DNA of 64,000 nt from Allomuricauda sp. Its GTDB lineage: Bacteria > Bacteroidota > Bacteroidia > Flavobacteriales > Flavobacteriaceae. Position 1 is the first letter of the stretch. The number at the start of each line of letters is the position of its first letter. The position numbers and the translations under genes were made by a program. Shown piece by piece: positions 53,574-62,777 of this stretch. Under the pieces are notes generated by a model that saw only the letters and a list, made by a program, of their open reading frames with translations, did no database searches and was not told where the DNA came from. The stretch covers positions 1 through 64,000 of the forward strand of contig NZ_JACESV010000003.1 of assembly GCF_013911645.1 (NCBI RefSeq). The letters run 5' to 3'.

Positions 53574-55987
53574 ATCGATTTCTTTTTGAGATTAATAAAC
53601 TTTTTGATGGCTTGCTCCATATCGCCCATTTTTTCATACAGGGCCATAATGGTTTGATTGTCCCGGCCCTCGGTCAGATAGGCCGCATATACTTCCGGGG
53701 GGACCTCCAAACGGAAGATGTTGCTCTCCTTTCCGATCTTGATAAAAATTTCAGTGTATTTGCGTTGTCCCGAAAGATTGTTCCTGATGGATTTCAATTG
53801 GATCAGGTCATGTGCGGATAGCTGAAGTCTTTCCTTTAGGGCGGCATAACCCTTTTCATTGCGGAGGCTATAGATAACCTGGGTGTTCTCCAGGATACTG
53901 GCCGAGGTCGAGTTATGGGGCAGTTGGTTGATGGACTGTAAAATGATGCCAATGGCCCCTTCCTGTTTCCGGATGGCCTGATAATAAAATTCCACGCTTT
54001 CCAGCACATTGTCGAACTTGAGCTGTTTGGCAAACTCATCAAAGAGGATTATGCCCCGCTCCTCCCTGTTCCTCCAAACGGTCCGTTGAATGGCCGTTTT
54101 GATGAGCTTGAGCATCACGGAGAGGATCTCCTTATTGTCCTTCACTTCATCAAGTTCGAACACGATCAACCGTTTGTCTTCCAATCGATAGGACCGATCT
54201 TCACTGGCCCCAAAAAGAAAGCTGTAGAGTCCGTCCCCCACATATTCCGAAAGGATGTGCAGGAATCCCTTGACATCGAAGTATTCGGGATGGATCTGCA
54301 ATCGGGACAGCAGTTCCTTTTGCTGTTTGCCGACAAATTGGTAAAAACTGTCCAACGTATGCGGGCAAACCTTGCTTTCCCTATAATAGGCCAGCAATAT
54401 TTTCTTCAAGGCCACCGAGCTTTCCTTTTGGGGCTTGGTGCCCACCCCCATCAGCTCGAAGAGGAACAGGGAAAGATCTTCCAAGCGTTCCGGGGTCACG
54501 TCCTCGCTATTGGATATGTAAAAGGGATTGATACCAAGGCTCTTGCCGTTTTCATAGCGTAGCACGGTGCACTGCTCGGGATAGAGGCTTGCAAACTTGG
54601 TATAGGAACCGCCCAGATCGATAATGACCAGCCGCACGCCTTGCTCAAAATACTGCCTCAAAATATTATTGGCCAAGAAGGACTTCCCTTCCCCGGTCGG
54701 GGCAAAAATGGCAAAGTTCCTAGCCTTGATGCGCTTTTTCCCTTCGTCCCAGACATCCTTCAATACTGGAATGTTGAACTCCCGGTCATTGAACACGATC
54801 CCCGTGCTGTCCGTGCTGTAATTGGTGGTATGGATCCAAAGACAAAGCGCGTGCTTGAGATCGGTCACATAGAGATCCTCATTGGAGAAATTGGGGGCAA
54901 AACAAGGGAAACTGTTCAGGATATAGTTTTTGCGTTCCTTGCCACACGGGTAATAGGGCACCATATCCAGTTCCTTCAGTTCGGCCCTGATCTGTGCGTT
55001 GGTACGTTCCAATTGCTCCCCATCCCGGTTCCAATGGATGATATTGAGGTGTCCACGCACGATCCGTGCTTGATCATCCTTGTTGATCTGGTTGAGGATA
55101 TGCTCGATTTTTTTGAGGACCACCTTGTTCTGTGTCCCAAAATTGGAACTCTTTTTCAGTTCCTCCACCTTTTTCTCCAGCTGCCTTCTCCAGTGCTGCC
55201 TATCATCCAGATAGACAATCTGGTTGATGATATGGTTTTCCTTGAGGGAAAGGCCAAGACCGTCGATGAATCCCTGGTGGAAGGTAAAATCATCCGAGGT
55301 AAAACGTTCATTGACCTTACTGGTCTGTACGCTGTCCCCAAAACAGGACTCGCTATTGATGGCCAGCACATCAAAGTGATGGTTGCCGATGGCCACTTTG
55401 GGGCCGTCCAGAACGATATCGGTATCACAATCCGGATTATGGCCATTGAGCTGGTTTTGGGTCAAGGCCAAAATTTCACTGTCCACCATAGGCTCCAAGC
55501 GAATTTTCTGTCCATTGTTGAGATAATTCACCGCATCGCTGACCGCATCCAAAAACTGTTTCACCCTATGATCCAACTCCCTGGGCAATGCCTTGGGCAC
55601 ACTTTTAAAGGGATTGACATATTTGGGATGGTTGAAACCCGTCCGCCTGGGACAGGTAAAGAACAGATAGCTCTGGTGCTCCATATATTCCCTTCCCTTG
55701 AAATGATCATGGGTCGCTTTGGAGAGAAAGGTGTCCTTGCGCAGCTGGTCCGAAGTGAAAGAGGATTTCAGGTATATGTCCTGTTTATGGACCACGGTCC
55801 CGACAGGAAGGGACTTAAAGGCCTGGGACCAATTGCCGTGCAACCCTTCAAAATCGGTTTCGGAAAGCGAATGGATCTCGGGGAGCAAAACCTTATAGCA
55901 GGCCAGTACATTACCATTATTGGCAAAGATGATATGGTCCCGTATGTCCACAATGGGATGGTGGGAGGCGATGTTAATCTTCGACAT
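53570..55987 (-). CDS. traG: Conjugation ATPase TraG (VirB4-like)
   Basis: 805 residues. Walker A is FAPTGEGKSFLANNILRQYF near residue 430 and Walker B is RGIILFDEFAKQL near 660, followed by IGIILQSINQLPH (sensor-like). The N-terminal half matches the TraG N-terminal domain (HHPIVDIRDHIIFANNGNVLACYKV). It energises assembly of the mating channel. It starts 14 bases inside the end of the traF-like gene. Confidence 0.96.
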   Translation of the reverse strand: MSKINIASHHPIVDIRDHIIFANNGNVLACYKVLLPEIHSLSETDFEGLHGNWSQAFKSLPVGTVVHKQDIYLKSSFTSDQLRKDTFLSKATHDHFKGREYMEHQSYLFFTCPRRTGFNHPKYVNPFKSVPKALPRELDHRVKQFLDAVSDAVNYLNNGQKIRLEPMVDSEILALTQNQLNGHNPDCDTDIVLDGPKVAIGNHHFDVLAINSESCFGDSVQTSKVNERFTSDDFTFHQGFIDGLGLSLKENHIINQIVYLDDRQHWRRQLEKKVEELKKSSNFGTQNKVVLKKIEHILNQINKDDQARIVRGHLNIIHWNRDGEQLERTNAQIRAELKELDMVPYYPCGKERKNYILNSFPCFAPNFSNEDLYVTDLKHALCLWIHTTNYSTDSTGIVFNDREFNIPVLKDVWDEGKKRIKARNFAIFAPTGEGKSFLANNILRQYFEQGVRLVIIDLGGSYTKFASLYPEQCTVLRYENGKSLGINPFYISNSEDVTPERLEDLSLFLFELMGVGTKPQKESSVALKKILLAYYRESKVCPHTLDSFYQFVGKQQKELLSRLQIHPEYFDVKGFLHILSEYVGDGLYSFLFGASEDRSYRLEDKRLIVFELDEVKDNKEILSVMLKLIKTAIQRTVWRNREERGIILFDEFAKQLKFDNVLESVEFYYQAIRKQEGAIGIILQSINQLPHNSTSASILENTQVIYSLRNEKGYAALKERLQLSAHDLIQLKSIRNNLSGQRKYTEIFIKIGKESNIFRLEVPPEVYAAYLTEGRDNQTIMALYEKMGDMEQAIKKFINLKKKSI

Positions 55988-56258
55988 GGTTCAATAGGTT
56001 ATCGGGTTTATTGCTGATACAACTGGGAAAGACCTTGCTGAAGTCCAATAAGTGCTTGTTGGAAGCTATCCGGGTCAGCCCTGCATACCAACAGCAGTTC
56101 CAGAGCATGGCCAAGATGATGGCCAAAAGACTGAAGGAAAAGATGATGATCAGCAGGGATCCCAGGATGGAGAGCATCATTAGGGCAAACAGGGATATGG
56201 GAAGCCCCCATATCCTTGCGCCTTTACGGATGTCCTTATAGATTTTGTACGTTCTCAT
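55974..56258 (-). CDS. traF: DUF4133 protein (TraF-like)
   Basis: 94 residues with two adjacent hydrophobic helices (LPISLFALMMLSILGSLLIIIF and LLAIILAMLWNCCWYAG), preceded by a short basic N-terminus MRTYKIYKDIRKGARIWGLP. This is the standard DUF4133/TraF small membrane protein between traE and traG in Bacteroidota elements. Confidence 0.9.
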   Translation of the reverse strand: MRTYKIYKDIRKGARIWGLPISLFALMMLSILGSLLIIIFSFSLLAIILAMLWNCCWYAGLTRIASNKHLLDFSKVFPSCISNKPDNLLNHVED

Positions 56259-56286
56259 AGGAATTACTCACTTTTGGCTTAAAAAA

Positions 56287-56574
56287 TCAGACCACGATTC
56301 CGATGAGATAGGTGAAGATGCCGACCACGGCCCCTGCGATGAGCACGAACACCAATACGCGTGTGATGCCTTTTTTGAGGTCTGCGTTCTCTCCAAAAAA
56401 ATGGCCTGCATTGAACAGGAAGCCGACCAAAAAGATGACCCCTAGGAGCAGGGGAAAGATGGTTCGGATGGTATCGGAGATGTCATTGACCGAATCTTCG
56501 ATGCCCCCGATCTGTGCAAAAGCGGGAATGCCCATAAGGAGCATCGCCCAGATACTTAAGAATGTTTTTTTCAT
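56287..56574 (-). CDS. traE: DUF4134 protein (TraE-like pilin)
   Basis: 95 residues from the ATG at 56574, chosen over 56595 because the signal peptide MKKTFLSIWAMLLMGIPAFAQ then starts normally. Two hydrophobic helices follow (IFPLLLGVIFLVGFLFN and VLVFVLIAGAVVGIFTYLIG), a VirB2-like pilin layout. It is the first visible tra gene; traA to traD and mobilisation genes are not in the window. Confidence 0.92.
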   Translation of the reverse strand: MKKTFLSIWAMLLMGIPAFAQIGGIEDSVNDISDTIRTIFPLLLGVIFLVGFLFNAGHFFGENADLKKGITRVLVFVLIAGAVVGIFTYLIGIVV

Positions 56575-56760
56575 GATGTCAGTTTTTGTGGCCAAAAGGG
56601 CCTATTGATGAATAAACTTTTTCGAAAAGTATCGGGAACTCACAGAAAGGGTTCTAAATCACTAAAAATTAACGGACAGCAGCGTTAAATTTTAAGGAAT
56701 CCCAAGGGATTTGAGGAAAGCGTTACAGATTGCACAAAACATCTTAAGATCGAAACGGCT

Positions 56761-57396
56761 ATGGAACAGCAAAAAATTTTCCTCTTGTGTGCCCTGTTTG
56801 CCCTCTTCCTGAAGGCATGGGGACAAGGGGACACCGAACAAAAAATGGTGATTATTGTGGATCCCGGGCATGGCGGGATCGATCCAGGTGCCATTGGGAT
56901 CAATGGTCTCAGCGAAAAAGAGCTGACCCTGAATTTGGCCGAGGCCATTTTACGGTACAATAAGACCGTATTGGACAATCCTTATGATATGTATCTTACG
57001 CGATATTCAGACACCCTGATATCCTTGGGCCATCGCACCCGACTGGCCAAAGCCCTGAAACCGGACCTTTTTATTTCCCTGCACTGCAACCATGCCGATA
57101 ATCCCAAGGCTTCGGGACTTGAAATCTACCTATACAACAGGCCGATTCCCCAAAGCCATATCACCATGGCCAAGGCCATGGAAACCTACCTACAACAGCA
57201 GCTGGGCTATCGCAGCCGTGGGCTAAAGCGGGCCAACTTTCAAGTATTGCGCGACAATCGAGAGGTATGCCCCGCCCTACTGTTGGAACTGGGCTTTTTG
57301 TCCCATACGGACGAGTCACGGCACTTGGAACGGAAGGAAAGCATCAATGCATTGGGATTGGCGATCTTAATGGGAATCAAAAAAATACTGGAATGA
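56761..57396 (+). CDS. N-acetylmuramoyl-L-alanine amidase (Amidase_3)
   Basis: 211 residues with a short signal peptide (FLLCALFALFLKAWGQ). Zinc-site motifs are IIVDPGHGGIDPGAIG, EKELTLNLAEAIL (metal Glu), FISLHCNHADN (second His) and LLELGFLSHTDE (catalytic Glu). It is a peptidoglycan hydrolase, which conjugative elements use to open the wall for the mating channel. It is divergent from traE, with 186 bases between. Confidence 0.94.
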   Translation: MEQQKIFLLCALFALFLKAWGQGDTEQKMVIIVDPGHGGIDPGAIGINGLSEKELTLNLAEAILRYNKTVLDNPYDMYLTRYSDTLISLGHRTRLAKALKPDLFISLHCNHADNPKASGLEIYLYNRPIPQSHITMAKAMETYLQQQLGYRSRGLKRANFQVLRDNREVCPALLLELGFLSHTDESRHLERKESINALGLAILMGIKKILE

Positions 57397-57494
57397 AAAA
57401 GTTATTTGCAAGCCTGTTCAGGGTACTCAAAAAAATAACGGTCGAGGTAGCTAGGGAACTGTGGGATGTTTTTAAACATCGTCCCAAAGTTTAA
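57393..57494 (+). CDS. Small basic protein coupled to the amidase
   Basis: 33 residues (MKKLFASLFRVLKKITVEVA, then RELWDVFKHRPKV), an amphipathic, basic helix. Its ATG overlaps the amidase stop as ATGA, typical of coupled genes. It could sit at the membrane surface. Too short to place in a family. Confidence 0.45.
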   Translation: MKKLFASLFRVLKKITVEVARELWDVFKHRPKV

Positions 57495-57572
57495 AAAGCA
57501 TCTGTTTTTTTATGTAATTTTCCCCCATTAACATCACAAAGGCAAAGTGTCAATTCATCAACCGTATTTGAA

Positions 57573-58250
57573 ATGTTATACCTAACACCGACAAAAAAAG
57601 GAATAGGGGCCGAAATTTGGGGCACTTATGAAGATTTGGATGCTTTATATGAGGTGATCGGCACGTTCTGGAACCATGAGCAATACCAAAATGCAAAGGG
57701 ATTTGAGAACAGGGACAAGCTCATCAGCGGGTTGTCCTACGAGATAAGGAAGGCTAAGGAGGGCAGCAGGGACCAAAGGGAGACCAGCCATTTTTCCCCG
57801 GAAAGGGCCACCCATTATGGCACCAAGATATCTTGGGTCCACTTGCTGTTTTCCCTATCGGCCATCAAGTACAACATGCAATTTTATCCTACCGACAAGT
57901 TAGCTATTTCCATGCTGCTACAACTCGAGTTTTGGATGGAGCGTGCCATAAACGAGTTTGATGAGATCGGGGCCAAGAATTTGGTGGGCTATATCGAGAA
58001 TGGCCTCGACGGTGCCAATGCGTTCAGCTATCAGTACATGCGGAGTATCCATATAGATTATGTACAGCTTGGCGGAGGGAAAAGGGCCTTTGGAAAACTT
58101 CCAGAGCTTCTCAAGCGCGGTGTTTTCTTTACCGAAGAATACAGGGAATATCGTGATTTTCTGGAAAAGGAGGCCAAACGGCTACAATGTAACATATCGG
58201 ACTTGGAGATGGATGACGACCATATCGATTACGAACATTTACAATGGTAA
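57573..58250 (+). CDS. DUF6904-family protein
   Basis: 225 residues starting MLYLTPTKKGIGAEIWGTYEDL, which matches the DUF6904 family opening (P-T-K-K-G-I-G-x-E-I/L-W-G-T-Y). Further marks: HFSPERATHYGTKISWVHLLFSL. Soluble, unknown function, common in Bacteroidota mobile elements. It is convergent with the next gene, with 13 bases between stops. Confidence 0.75.
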   Translation: MLYLTPTKKGIGAEIWGTYEDLDALYEVIGTFWNHEQYQNAKGFENRDKLISGLSYEIRKAKEGSRDQRETSHFSPERATHYGTKISWVHLLFSLSAIKYNMQFYPTDKLAISMLLQLEFWMERAINEFDEIGAKNLVGYIENGLDGANAFSYQYMRSIHIDYVQLGGGKRAFGKLPELLKRGVFFTEEYREYRDFLEKEAKRLQCNISDLEMDDDHIDYEHLQW

Positions 58251-58263
58251 GAACATAGACCGA

Positions 58264-59388
58264 TCATATAGGGATTTGACACCAGAGCAGCGGGTGTTCA
58301 CTGGCGGCATCCCGTTCACTTTTGATGCTTCCGAGCATTTCCCATTGCGGGCGTTCCTTGAACCACATCCCTTTTCTGACCAAACCGCATTTTTCAAGCC
58401 CGTTAAAAAGACCATCGGACAACATGAGGTAATCCCGTTGTTTGGTGTTCACCCCCATTTTATAGGCCCCTAAGCTAAAGTAGCCCGCATCCTTACCCTT
58501 GTCCAGATTTCCCATAAAGCTGGGATGTCGCGTAATGTCGGTAAGCCCACTGTCCTTGATCAAGGGGGAAATGGCACTGCCATAGGCCGGGGCATTAAGG
58601 GTGCCCATGAGTATCGTTCCCATATCGGTACATTCCCCTTGGGCCAGCATTTCTGCAATATGTTTGGATTGTACCCATTGGCGTTCTGTAAACGCTTCCC
58701 CGTCAGCTTGACGATCTGGAAAATGGGTACAAAGAACGGTAAAGGTCCTGCCAGAAGCCGTCCTGAGCCTATACTCCTGTAAATCCGTATCAAATATGGG
58801 CCTTTCCGAAGCATCAAGTTCATTGGCCCTGGTTCGTATCGAAACCAAATCAATCCCTGCTTTGGCCAAGAGCCCCATACCGCGTCCGAAAGGGTCATTA
58901 GTTTCCATAAAGACAACTTCCCGATAGGGAGCGGTAGCTGCGGAACCCAGAAAATGTCGGTTGAATTCCACTAGGGAGGCACGGCTCTCTACCTCCGATA
59001 CCACCAAGATATCCGGGTCCATCGCTTGAATGACCTTGGCCTTGTTCCCAATGGCCCGCTCATCGATGGGCAAAGAATCCACTTTGGCCCAACCCTCCCA
59101 ATCGGTCAGATGGCTTGCCCTAGGTTTATCCTTTTCCAGCCCTCTTGAGACCAATAATTGGCCCATGGCATTTCGTAGGGTGTAATGGCTTGAAAAACCT
59201 TGGTCATCAAATCCCAGAAAATGGGAAAGTATGCGCATGCGGTCAAAGTCTTGCTGCGAACGTTGGCCTTGAAGCAATAGCCGCTCAAATTCCGTTATCC
59301 AACGGGCCCTGTTTTCCGCACGGAACCGATGGACCAGATCAATGGGACGATGAAAGATGTTCTGTAGGTTGTAAAAGGCAATTTTCAT
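58264..59388 (-). CDS. Endonuclease/exonuclease/phosphatase-fold protein with altered active site
   Basis: 374 residues. The fold is recognised from MKIAFYNLQNIF, DPDILVVSEVES (metal Glu), FMETNDPFGRGMGLLAKAG, FTVLCTHFPDRQADG and the C-terminal RDYLMLSDGL. The expected G-D-x-N motif reads MGTLNAP, with Thr in place of the conserved Asp, and the final S-D-H reads SDG. So catalysis may be lost or changed. The gene overlaps the helix-turn-helix gene upstream by 4 bases. Confidence 0.8.
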   Translation of the reverse strand: MKIAFYNLQNIFHRPIDLVHRFRAENRARWITEFERLLLQGQRSQQDFDRMRILSHFLGFDDQGFSSHYTLRNAMGQLLVSRGLEKDKPRASHLTDWEGWAKVDSLPIDERAIGNKAKVIQAMDPDILVVSEVESRASLVEFNRHFLGSAATAPYREVVFMETNDPFGRGMGLLAKAGIDLVSIRTRANELDASERPIFDTDLQEYRLRTASGRTFTVLCTHFPDRQADGEAFTERQWVQSKHIAEMLAQGECTDMGTILMGTLNAPAYGSAISPLIKDSGLTDITRHPSFMGNLDKGKDAGYFSLGAYKMGVNTKQRDYLMLSDGLFNGLEKCGLVRKGMWFKERPQWEMLGSIKSERDAASEHPLLWCQIPI

Positions 59389-59672
59389 GATCGGTCGTTT
59401 AACATAAAGTTTTTGTTGTCCGTCAAAATCCGATGGATCTCCTCCTCATCATAATAGATGACCCCTCCAAGCTTTGTATAGGGTATGGTCCCATTGATGC
59501 GCAGGTTCCGGAGGGTCCCTGAGCTGATCTCCAATTTCCCCATGACACTGTTGGACTTGATCCATCGATCCAGGGTGATACGGTTATGTTGTAACAGGAT
59601 GTCCTTGATCTCTTCCAGAAGGGATGCCTTGAACCCTTCCAGATCCTCTTGCGTTACGATATGTGCTGGCAT
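59385..59672 (-). CDS. Helix-turn-helix (MerR/excisionase-type) protein
   Basis: 95 residues. The C-terminal half has SSGTLRNLRINGTIPYTKLGGVIYYDEEEI, the HTH_17 pattern with a wing containing K-L-G-G-V-I-Y-Y. The N-terminal helix FKASLLEEIKDILLQ may dimerise. Proteins of this type act as excision or transfer regulators in Bacteroidota elements. Confidence 0.85.
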   Translation of the reverse strand: MPAHIVTQEDLEGFKASLLEEIKDILLQHNRITLDRWIKSNSVMGKLEISSGTLRNLRINGTIPYTKLGGVIYYDEEEIHRILTDNKNFMLNDRS

Positions 59673-59939
59673 AACTTTGGGTTTTTGTTAGACCCCAAAT
59701 ATGAAATAAGGGCAACAATTGAATTCACAAGTTGTGCCCAACTTGGGTCAAACTTTAACATAAATACCCCCTTTATCCGATATTTTGTACGATTTATAGT
59801 TACACCATTGTAGTAATTCAACTATATTTTATATTTAAAACCCTAGTTCCCTACCCTTTAGATGTACAGTACCTATGTTCATTTGTCCCACAAGGTCCAT
59901 GACGAGGGAGATTGAGGGTACGTTTACCATAGGTCCAAT
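59673..59939. promoter_or_regulatory. Divergent gap between the two regulators
   Basis: About 270 AT-rich bases between the minus-strand HTH gene and the plus-strand AraC gene. It must contain two promoters. I see no strong repeat. Confidence 0.4.
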
Positions 59940-60965
59940 ATGAAAGAGATGTGGTTTGGAATACTATTGACAATATTGCCCTTGATCCCTGTATCCCTGA
60001 TATCGAAGCGGGCTGGGTCTTTGCCAGCACATTGCAGGGAAAGAACGGATCGTTCGGGCATTAAACGGATAAATGACAGTTTTGCCCCATACAGGGCCAC
60101 CTGTTACCCGCTGCTCCCATGGAGACCTGTAACACCGCACCCAGGGCACGACATGGGAACCAAGGCTAATCCCAAGCCCCTTCCCGCCAATCCCTATGCC
60201 ACCCCGTCCAGATTTCAAAATAAAGCATTGCGCATTGCCATCCCCGTAAAAGCAAACATTCAGGAAAGGCATTTCAAACGTCCGAATGTACCATTGGATA
60301 GGGTCAGGCCACTTAATGTAACCTATACTTCGGTACAGTTCCATCAGCTGATGGAATCGGATACGGTTTCGGGCGGAGCTGCGGCGCTTAGCGATACGGA
60401 AGCCCTCACAGCTGAAATTTTGGCACGGGAAGATACCATCAAGGCTCAATTGGTCCTGGCCACCTTACTGGTAGCTTTATTGGCATTCTTCTATGTCAAA
60501 TACCGAAAGATGCAAAGCAGACTGAACATCGTGCTTCAGGAAGGTGTGGAACCCACAATAAGCCAAGTACCCAATGCAAATATCATCCCCATGGACATAG
60601 CACCGGAAGTCGTGCAACGGATCCTTTTAGCATTGGACCAATGGGAAAGCCAAAAAGGATATCTCGATCAGGGAACCAGCTTAATTACTTTGGCCGAAAT
60701 CCTTGGGACCAACACCAGCTACCTCTCGAAGATCATCAACGTTTATAAGGGACAAACATTCTCACAATACCTGAGGGATCTTCGAATCACCCATGCCATC
60801 AACCAAATTAAGGAACAGCCCGAGCTTTTAAAGACCCGCTCCACGATCCAACTGGCGGAACAATTTGGTTTCAATTCGGTCGATGTCTTTTCAAGGGCCA
60901 TGAAATCCAAGATCGGGCTTACCCCTGGTCTGTTCTTTCGGAAAGTTCGCCAAAAACATCGCTAA
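59940..60965 (+). CDS. Membrane-linked AraC-family regulator
   Basis: 341 residues. An N-terminal hydrophobic stretch (IWFGILL-type, MWFGILLTILPLIPVSLI) may be a signal or anchor. A clear transmembrane helix lies near 175 (LVLATLLVALLAFFYVKY). The AraC domain fills the last ~120 residues (LITLAEILGTNTSYLSKIIN; IQLAEQFGFNSVDVFSRAMK). Residues 30-150 lack recognisable domains and the true start could be later, for example near 60150. It probably controls conjugation genes in reply to an outside signal. Confidence 0.75.
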   Translation: MKEMWFGILLTILPLIPVSLISKRAGSLPAHCRERTDRSGIKRINDSFAPYRATCYPLLPWRPVTPHPGHDMGTKANPKPLPANPYATPSRFQNKALRIAIPVKANIQERHFKRPNVPLDRVRPLNVTYTSVQFHQLMESDTVSGGAAALSDTEALTAEILAREDTIKAQLVLATLLVALLAFFYVKYRKMQSRLNIVLQEGVEPTISQVPNANIIPMDIAPEVVQRILLALDQWESQKGYLDQGTSLITLAEILGTNTSYLSKIINVYKGQTFSQYLRDLRITHAINQIKEQPELLKTRSTIQLAEQFGFNSVDVFSRAMKSKIGLTPGLFFRKVRQKHR

Positions 60966-61022
60966 CAACAATGAAGTTGATTGGACACCCCTTCCACTAA
61001 GCTTTTCCATGCACAAAACACC

Positions 61023-61913
61023 TTATACGTTCCCTTTGTCCATATGGGCCTTAAGGGTGTAGGCCATCCCATCAAGGAAGCGGGTCCTATCCTTCTTCCG
61101 GGCACAGATTTCGGTATAGGTGCGGTAACAATCGCCAAGCTCACAATGGAACGCCGATGATAAAGTTTGGGCAATTTCCTTGACCTCGGCCTTTCCCCCA
61201 TTGATGGCCCCGGTATGGTGGAGGGCATAGACCAATTCCGTCAGGGCCGCCTTGGTGGAGGACCATTGGAGCCTTGGGCGGAACGTCCCAGAACCCTGTG
61301 TATTCCGTTTGTCCCTAAGATAGCCAATGGCCCTCCGATAGGCGCGCAATTGTCCCAAGAGCATATCATGGGAGGTCGTAAAGATGGGGTCCATGGCGAT
61401 ATGGTGGGCATACGCCGGTTTGAGGGAATCCTTTTTCTTTCGGGTAAAATACTGCGGATCCCAATGGGTATGTCCCAATTGTATATACTTCCAGAACTGT
61501 GCATGCCCCGATAAAAAGGTAGACCATAGCTTCCATTTTGTCTTGATCCATTGCCTTCGGGCCTTTTTACCGCATACAGGGATTTTAAGCTCCAAATCCA
61601 GGAGTTCCGAATAGTAGATCAGATGCACCAAGGGCACTTGTTTGGTGTGCTTAAAAAAATGGATTTCCTCCGCCTCGTCCACAAATCCCTTGTGCACCAC
61701 ATGATCTCTGAGCTCCCAGAGCCGGGAGCGACATAAGTCAGTGATTTTTTTGGCGGCCTCAATGACGTTGGGCACTTGGGCCTCGATTTCCTGTATCTCG
61801 GTCTCAAGGGCCGAAGATGTCAACGAATGGTTCATATCCAAAAAATTTATGTACATCGGCAGGCAAGTGTCACGGATTTGGATATTGGGACAATCGATCG
61901 GGAACCCATCCAA
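61023..61913 (-). CDS. rteC: RteC-family regulator of conjugation
   Basis: 296 residues from 61913; MNHSLTSSALETEIQ at 61835 (270 residues) is the better-supported start by family length. EEIHFFKHTKQVPLVHLIYYSELLDLEL is the RteC hallmark, and KAALTELVYALHHTGAINGGKAEVKEIAQTL is the C-terminal helix-turn-helix-like part. In CTnDOT, RteC activates excision genes. The gene lies next to the AraC-type regulator, convergent with it. Confidence 0.88.
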   Translation of the reverse strand: MDGFPIDCPNIQIRDTCLPMYINFLDMNHSLTSSALETEIQEIEAQVPNVIEAAKKITDLCRSRLWELRDHVVHKGFVDEAEEIHFFKHTKQVPLVHLIYYSELLDLELKIPVCGKKARRQWIKTKWKLWSTFLSGHAQFWKYIQLGHTHWDPQYFTRKKKDSLKPAYAHHIAMDPIFTTSHDMLLGQLRAYRRAIGYLRDKRNTQGSGTFRPRLQWSSTKAALTELVYALHHTGAINGGKAEVKEIAQTLSSAFHCELGDCYRTYTEICARKKDRTRFLDGMAYTLKAHMDKGNV

Positions 61914-62312
61914 TATGGCCCATAATGCCTAGGCTACAAAAAATAAGTGACGGCACTTTATAAAAGCAGGCATTTTAAGCAACTGTCCGATTCCAACAAA
62001 AACATCCCCTGGTCAAGCGAAACCAAAGGTCAGCGGTACCCTAAAACACGGCAACAGCAAGGGAAGCATTTTATAAATCGTCGGGACATACCCCCAAAAA
62101 AAACAATCCTTACCTACCCCCTGCCCTGCCCTAAATACCCCCTTGTCCGACAAAGACCTTGGAAAAAAACCGCAAATAGACGGATTTTGACATCCGATTC
62201 CCGAATTATGCCATTTTCTATATCTCTGCTGTGCTATACTTTCGAAAAGACATTTTCCTGTGATGGGATGTTCCAGATTATTCAAAAAACAGGTCTCCAG
62301 AAAATAGTGATA
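61914..62312. other. Gap upstream of the MauE-like gene
   Basis: About 400 bases with poor coding content. A plus frame from 61947 is open into the MauE-like gene, but its first 122 residues (MTALYKSRHFKQLSDSNKNI...) are low in hydrophobic pattern and match nothing, so it is read as leader. The promoter of the next operon probably lies near 62200-62300. Confidence 0.4.
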
Positions 62313-62777
62313 ATGATGAAACGATTGCCCCACTACAAGACAAATACTATTACTGTCATAGCCACACTTTATATTTTTTTATGGGTCTATGCAGCAAGTA
62401 GCAAGCTATGGGACTTTCATCAGTTTACGATTCAATTGGGCCAGTCTCCAGTGCTTACCGCCTACGCCAACGAGGTGGCTTGGGGAATTCCTATAGCGGA
62501 ATACCTTCTTGCCATAATATTGGTGTTCCACGGATCCCGATTATGGGGGTTCTATGGCAGTTTTGCGTTGATGGTGATGTTCACCACCTATATTGTATTG
62601 GTCCTGAATTTTAGTGATTATATCCCTTGTTCCTGTGGAGGGGTACTGGAAGATATGGGTTGGACGGAACATATCGTGTTTAACATGTTCTTTGTGGCCT
62701 TGGCGGTCATCGCCATTATCGTTTTGGAATCTTCTGCCCCAATCCAAAAATCGAAAACCCTAAAACCATCTCCATGA
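62313..62777 (+). CDS. MauE/DoxX-like redox membrane protein
   Basis: 154 residues from the ATG-ATG pair at 62313/62316, chosen because the first transmembrane helix (TITVIATLYIFLWVYAASSKL) then begins close to the N-terminus. Four helices follow the MauE/DoxX layout, with YIPCSCGGVLEDMGW (a C-x-C pair) between helices 3 and 4 that could exchange disulfides. It overlaps the next gene by 4 bases. MauE-type proteins help form disulfides in exported proteins. Confidence 0.8.
   Translation: MMKRLPHYKTNTITVIATLYIFLWVYAASSKLWDFHQFTIQLGQSPVLTAYANEVAWGIPIAEYLLAIILVFHGSRLWGFYGSFALMVMFTTYIVLVLNFSDYIPCSCGGVLEDMGWTEHIVFNMFFVALAVIAIIVLESSAPIQKSKTLKPSP

Noticed and set aside
54086..54562. 158-codon plus frame and similar long plus frames over the tra operon
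   Set aside because: All are antisense shadows of the tra genes with unnatural composition.
54641..56017. 458-codon plus-strand open frame
   Set aside because: It lies wholly antisense to traG, whose Walker motifs and family match are clear; it is a codon-use shadow.
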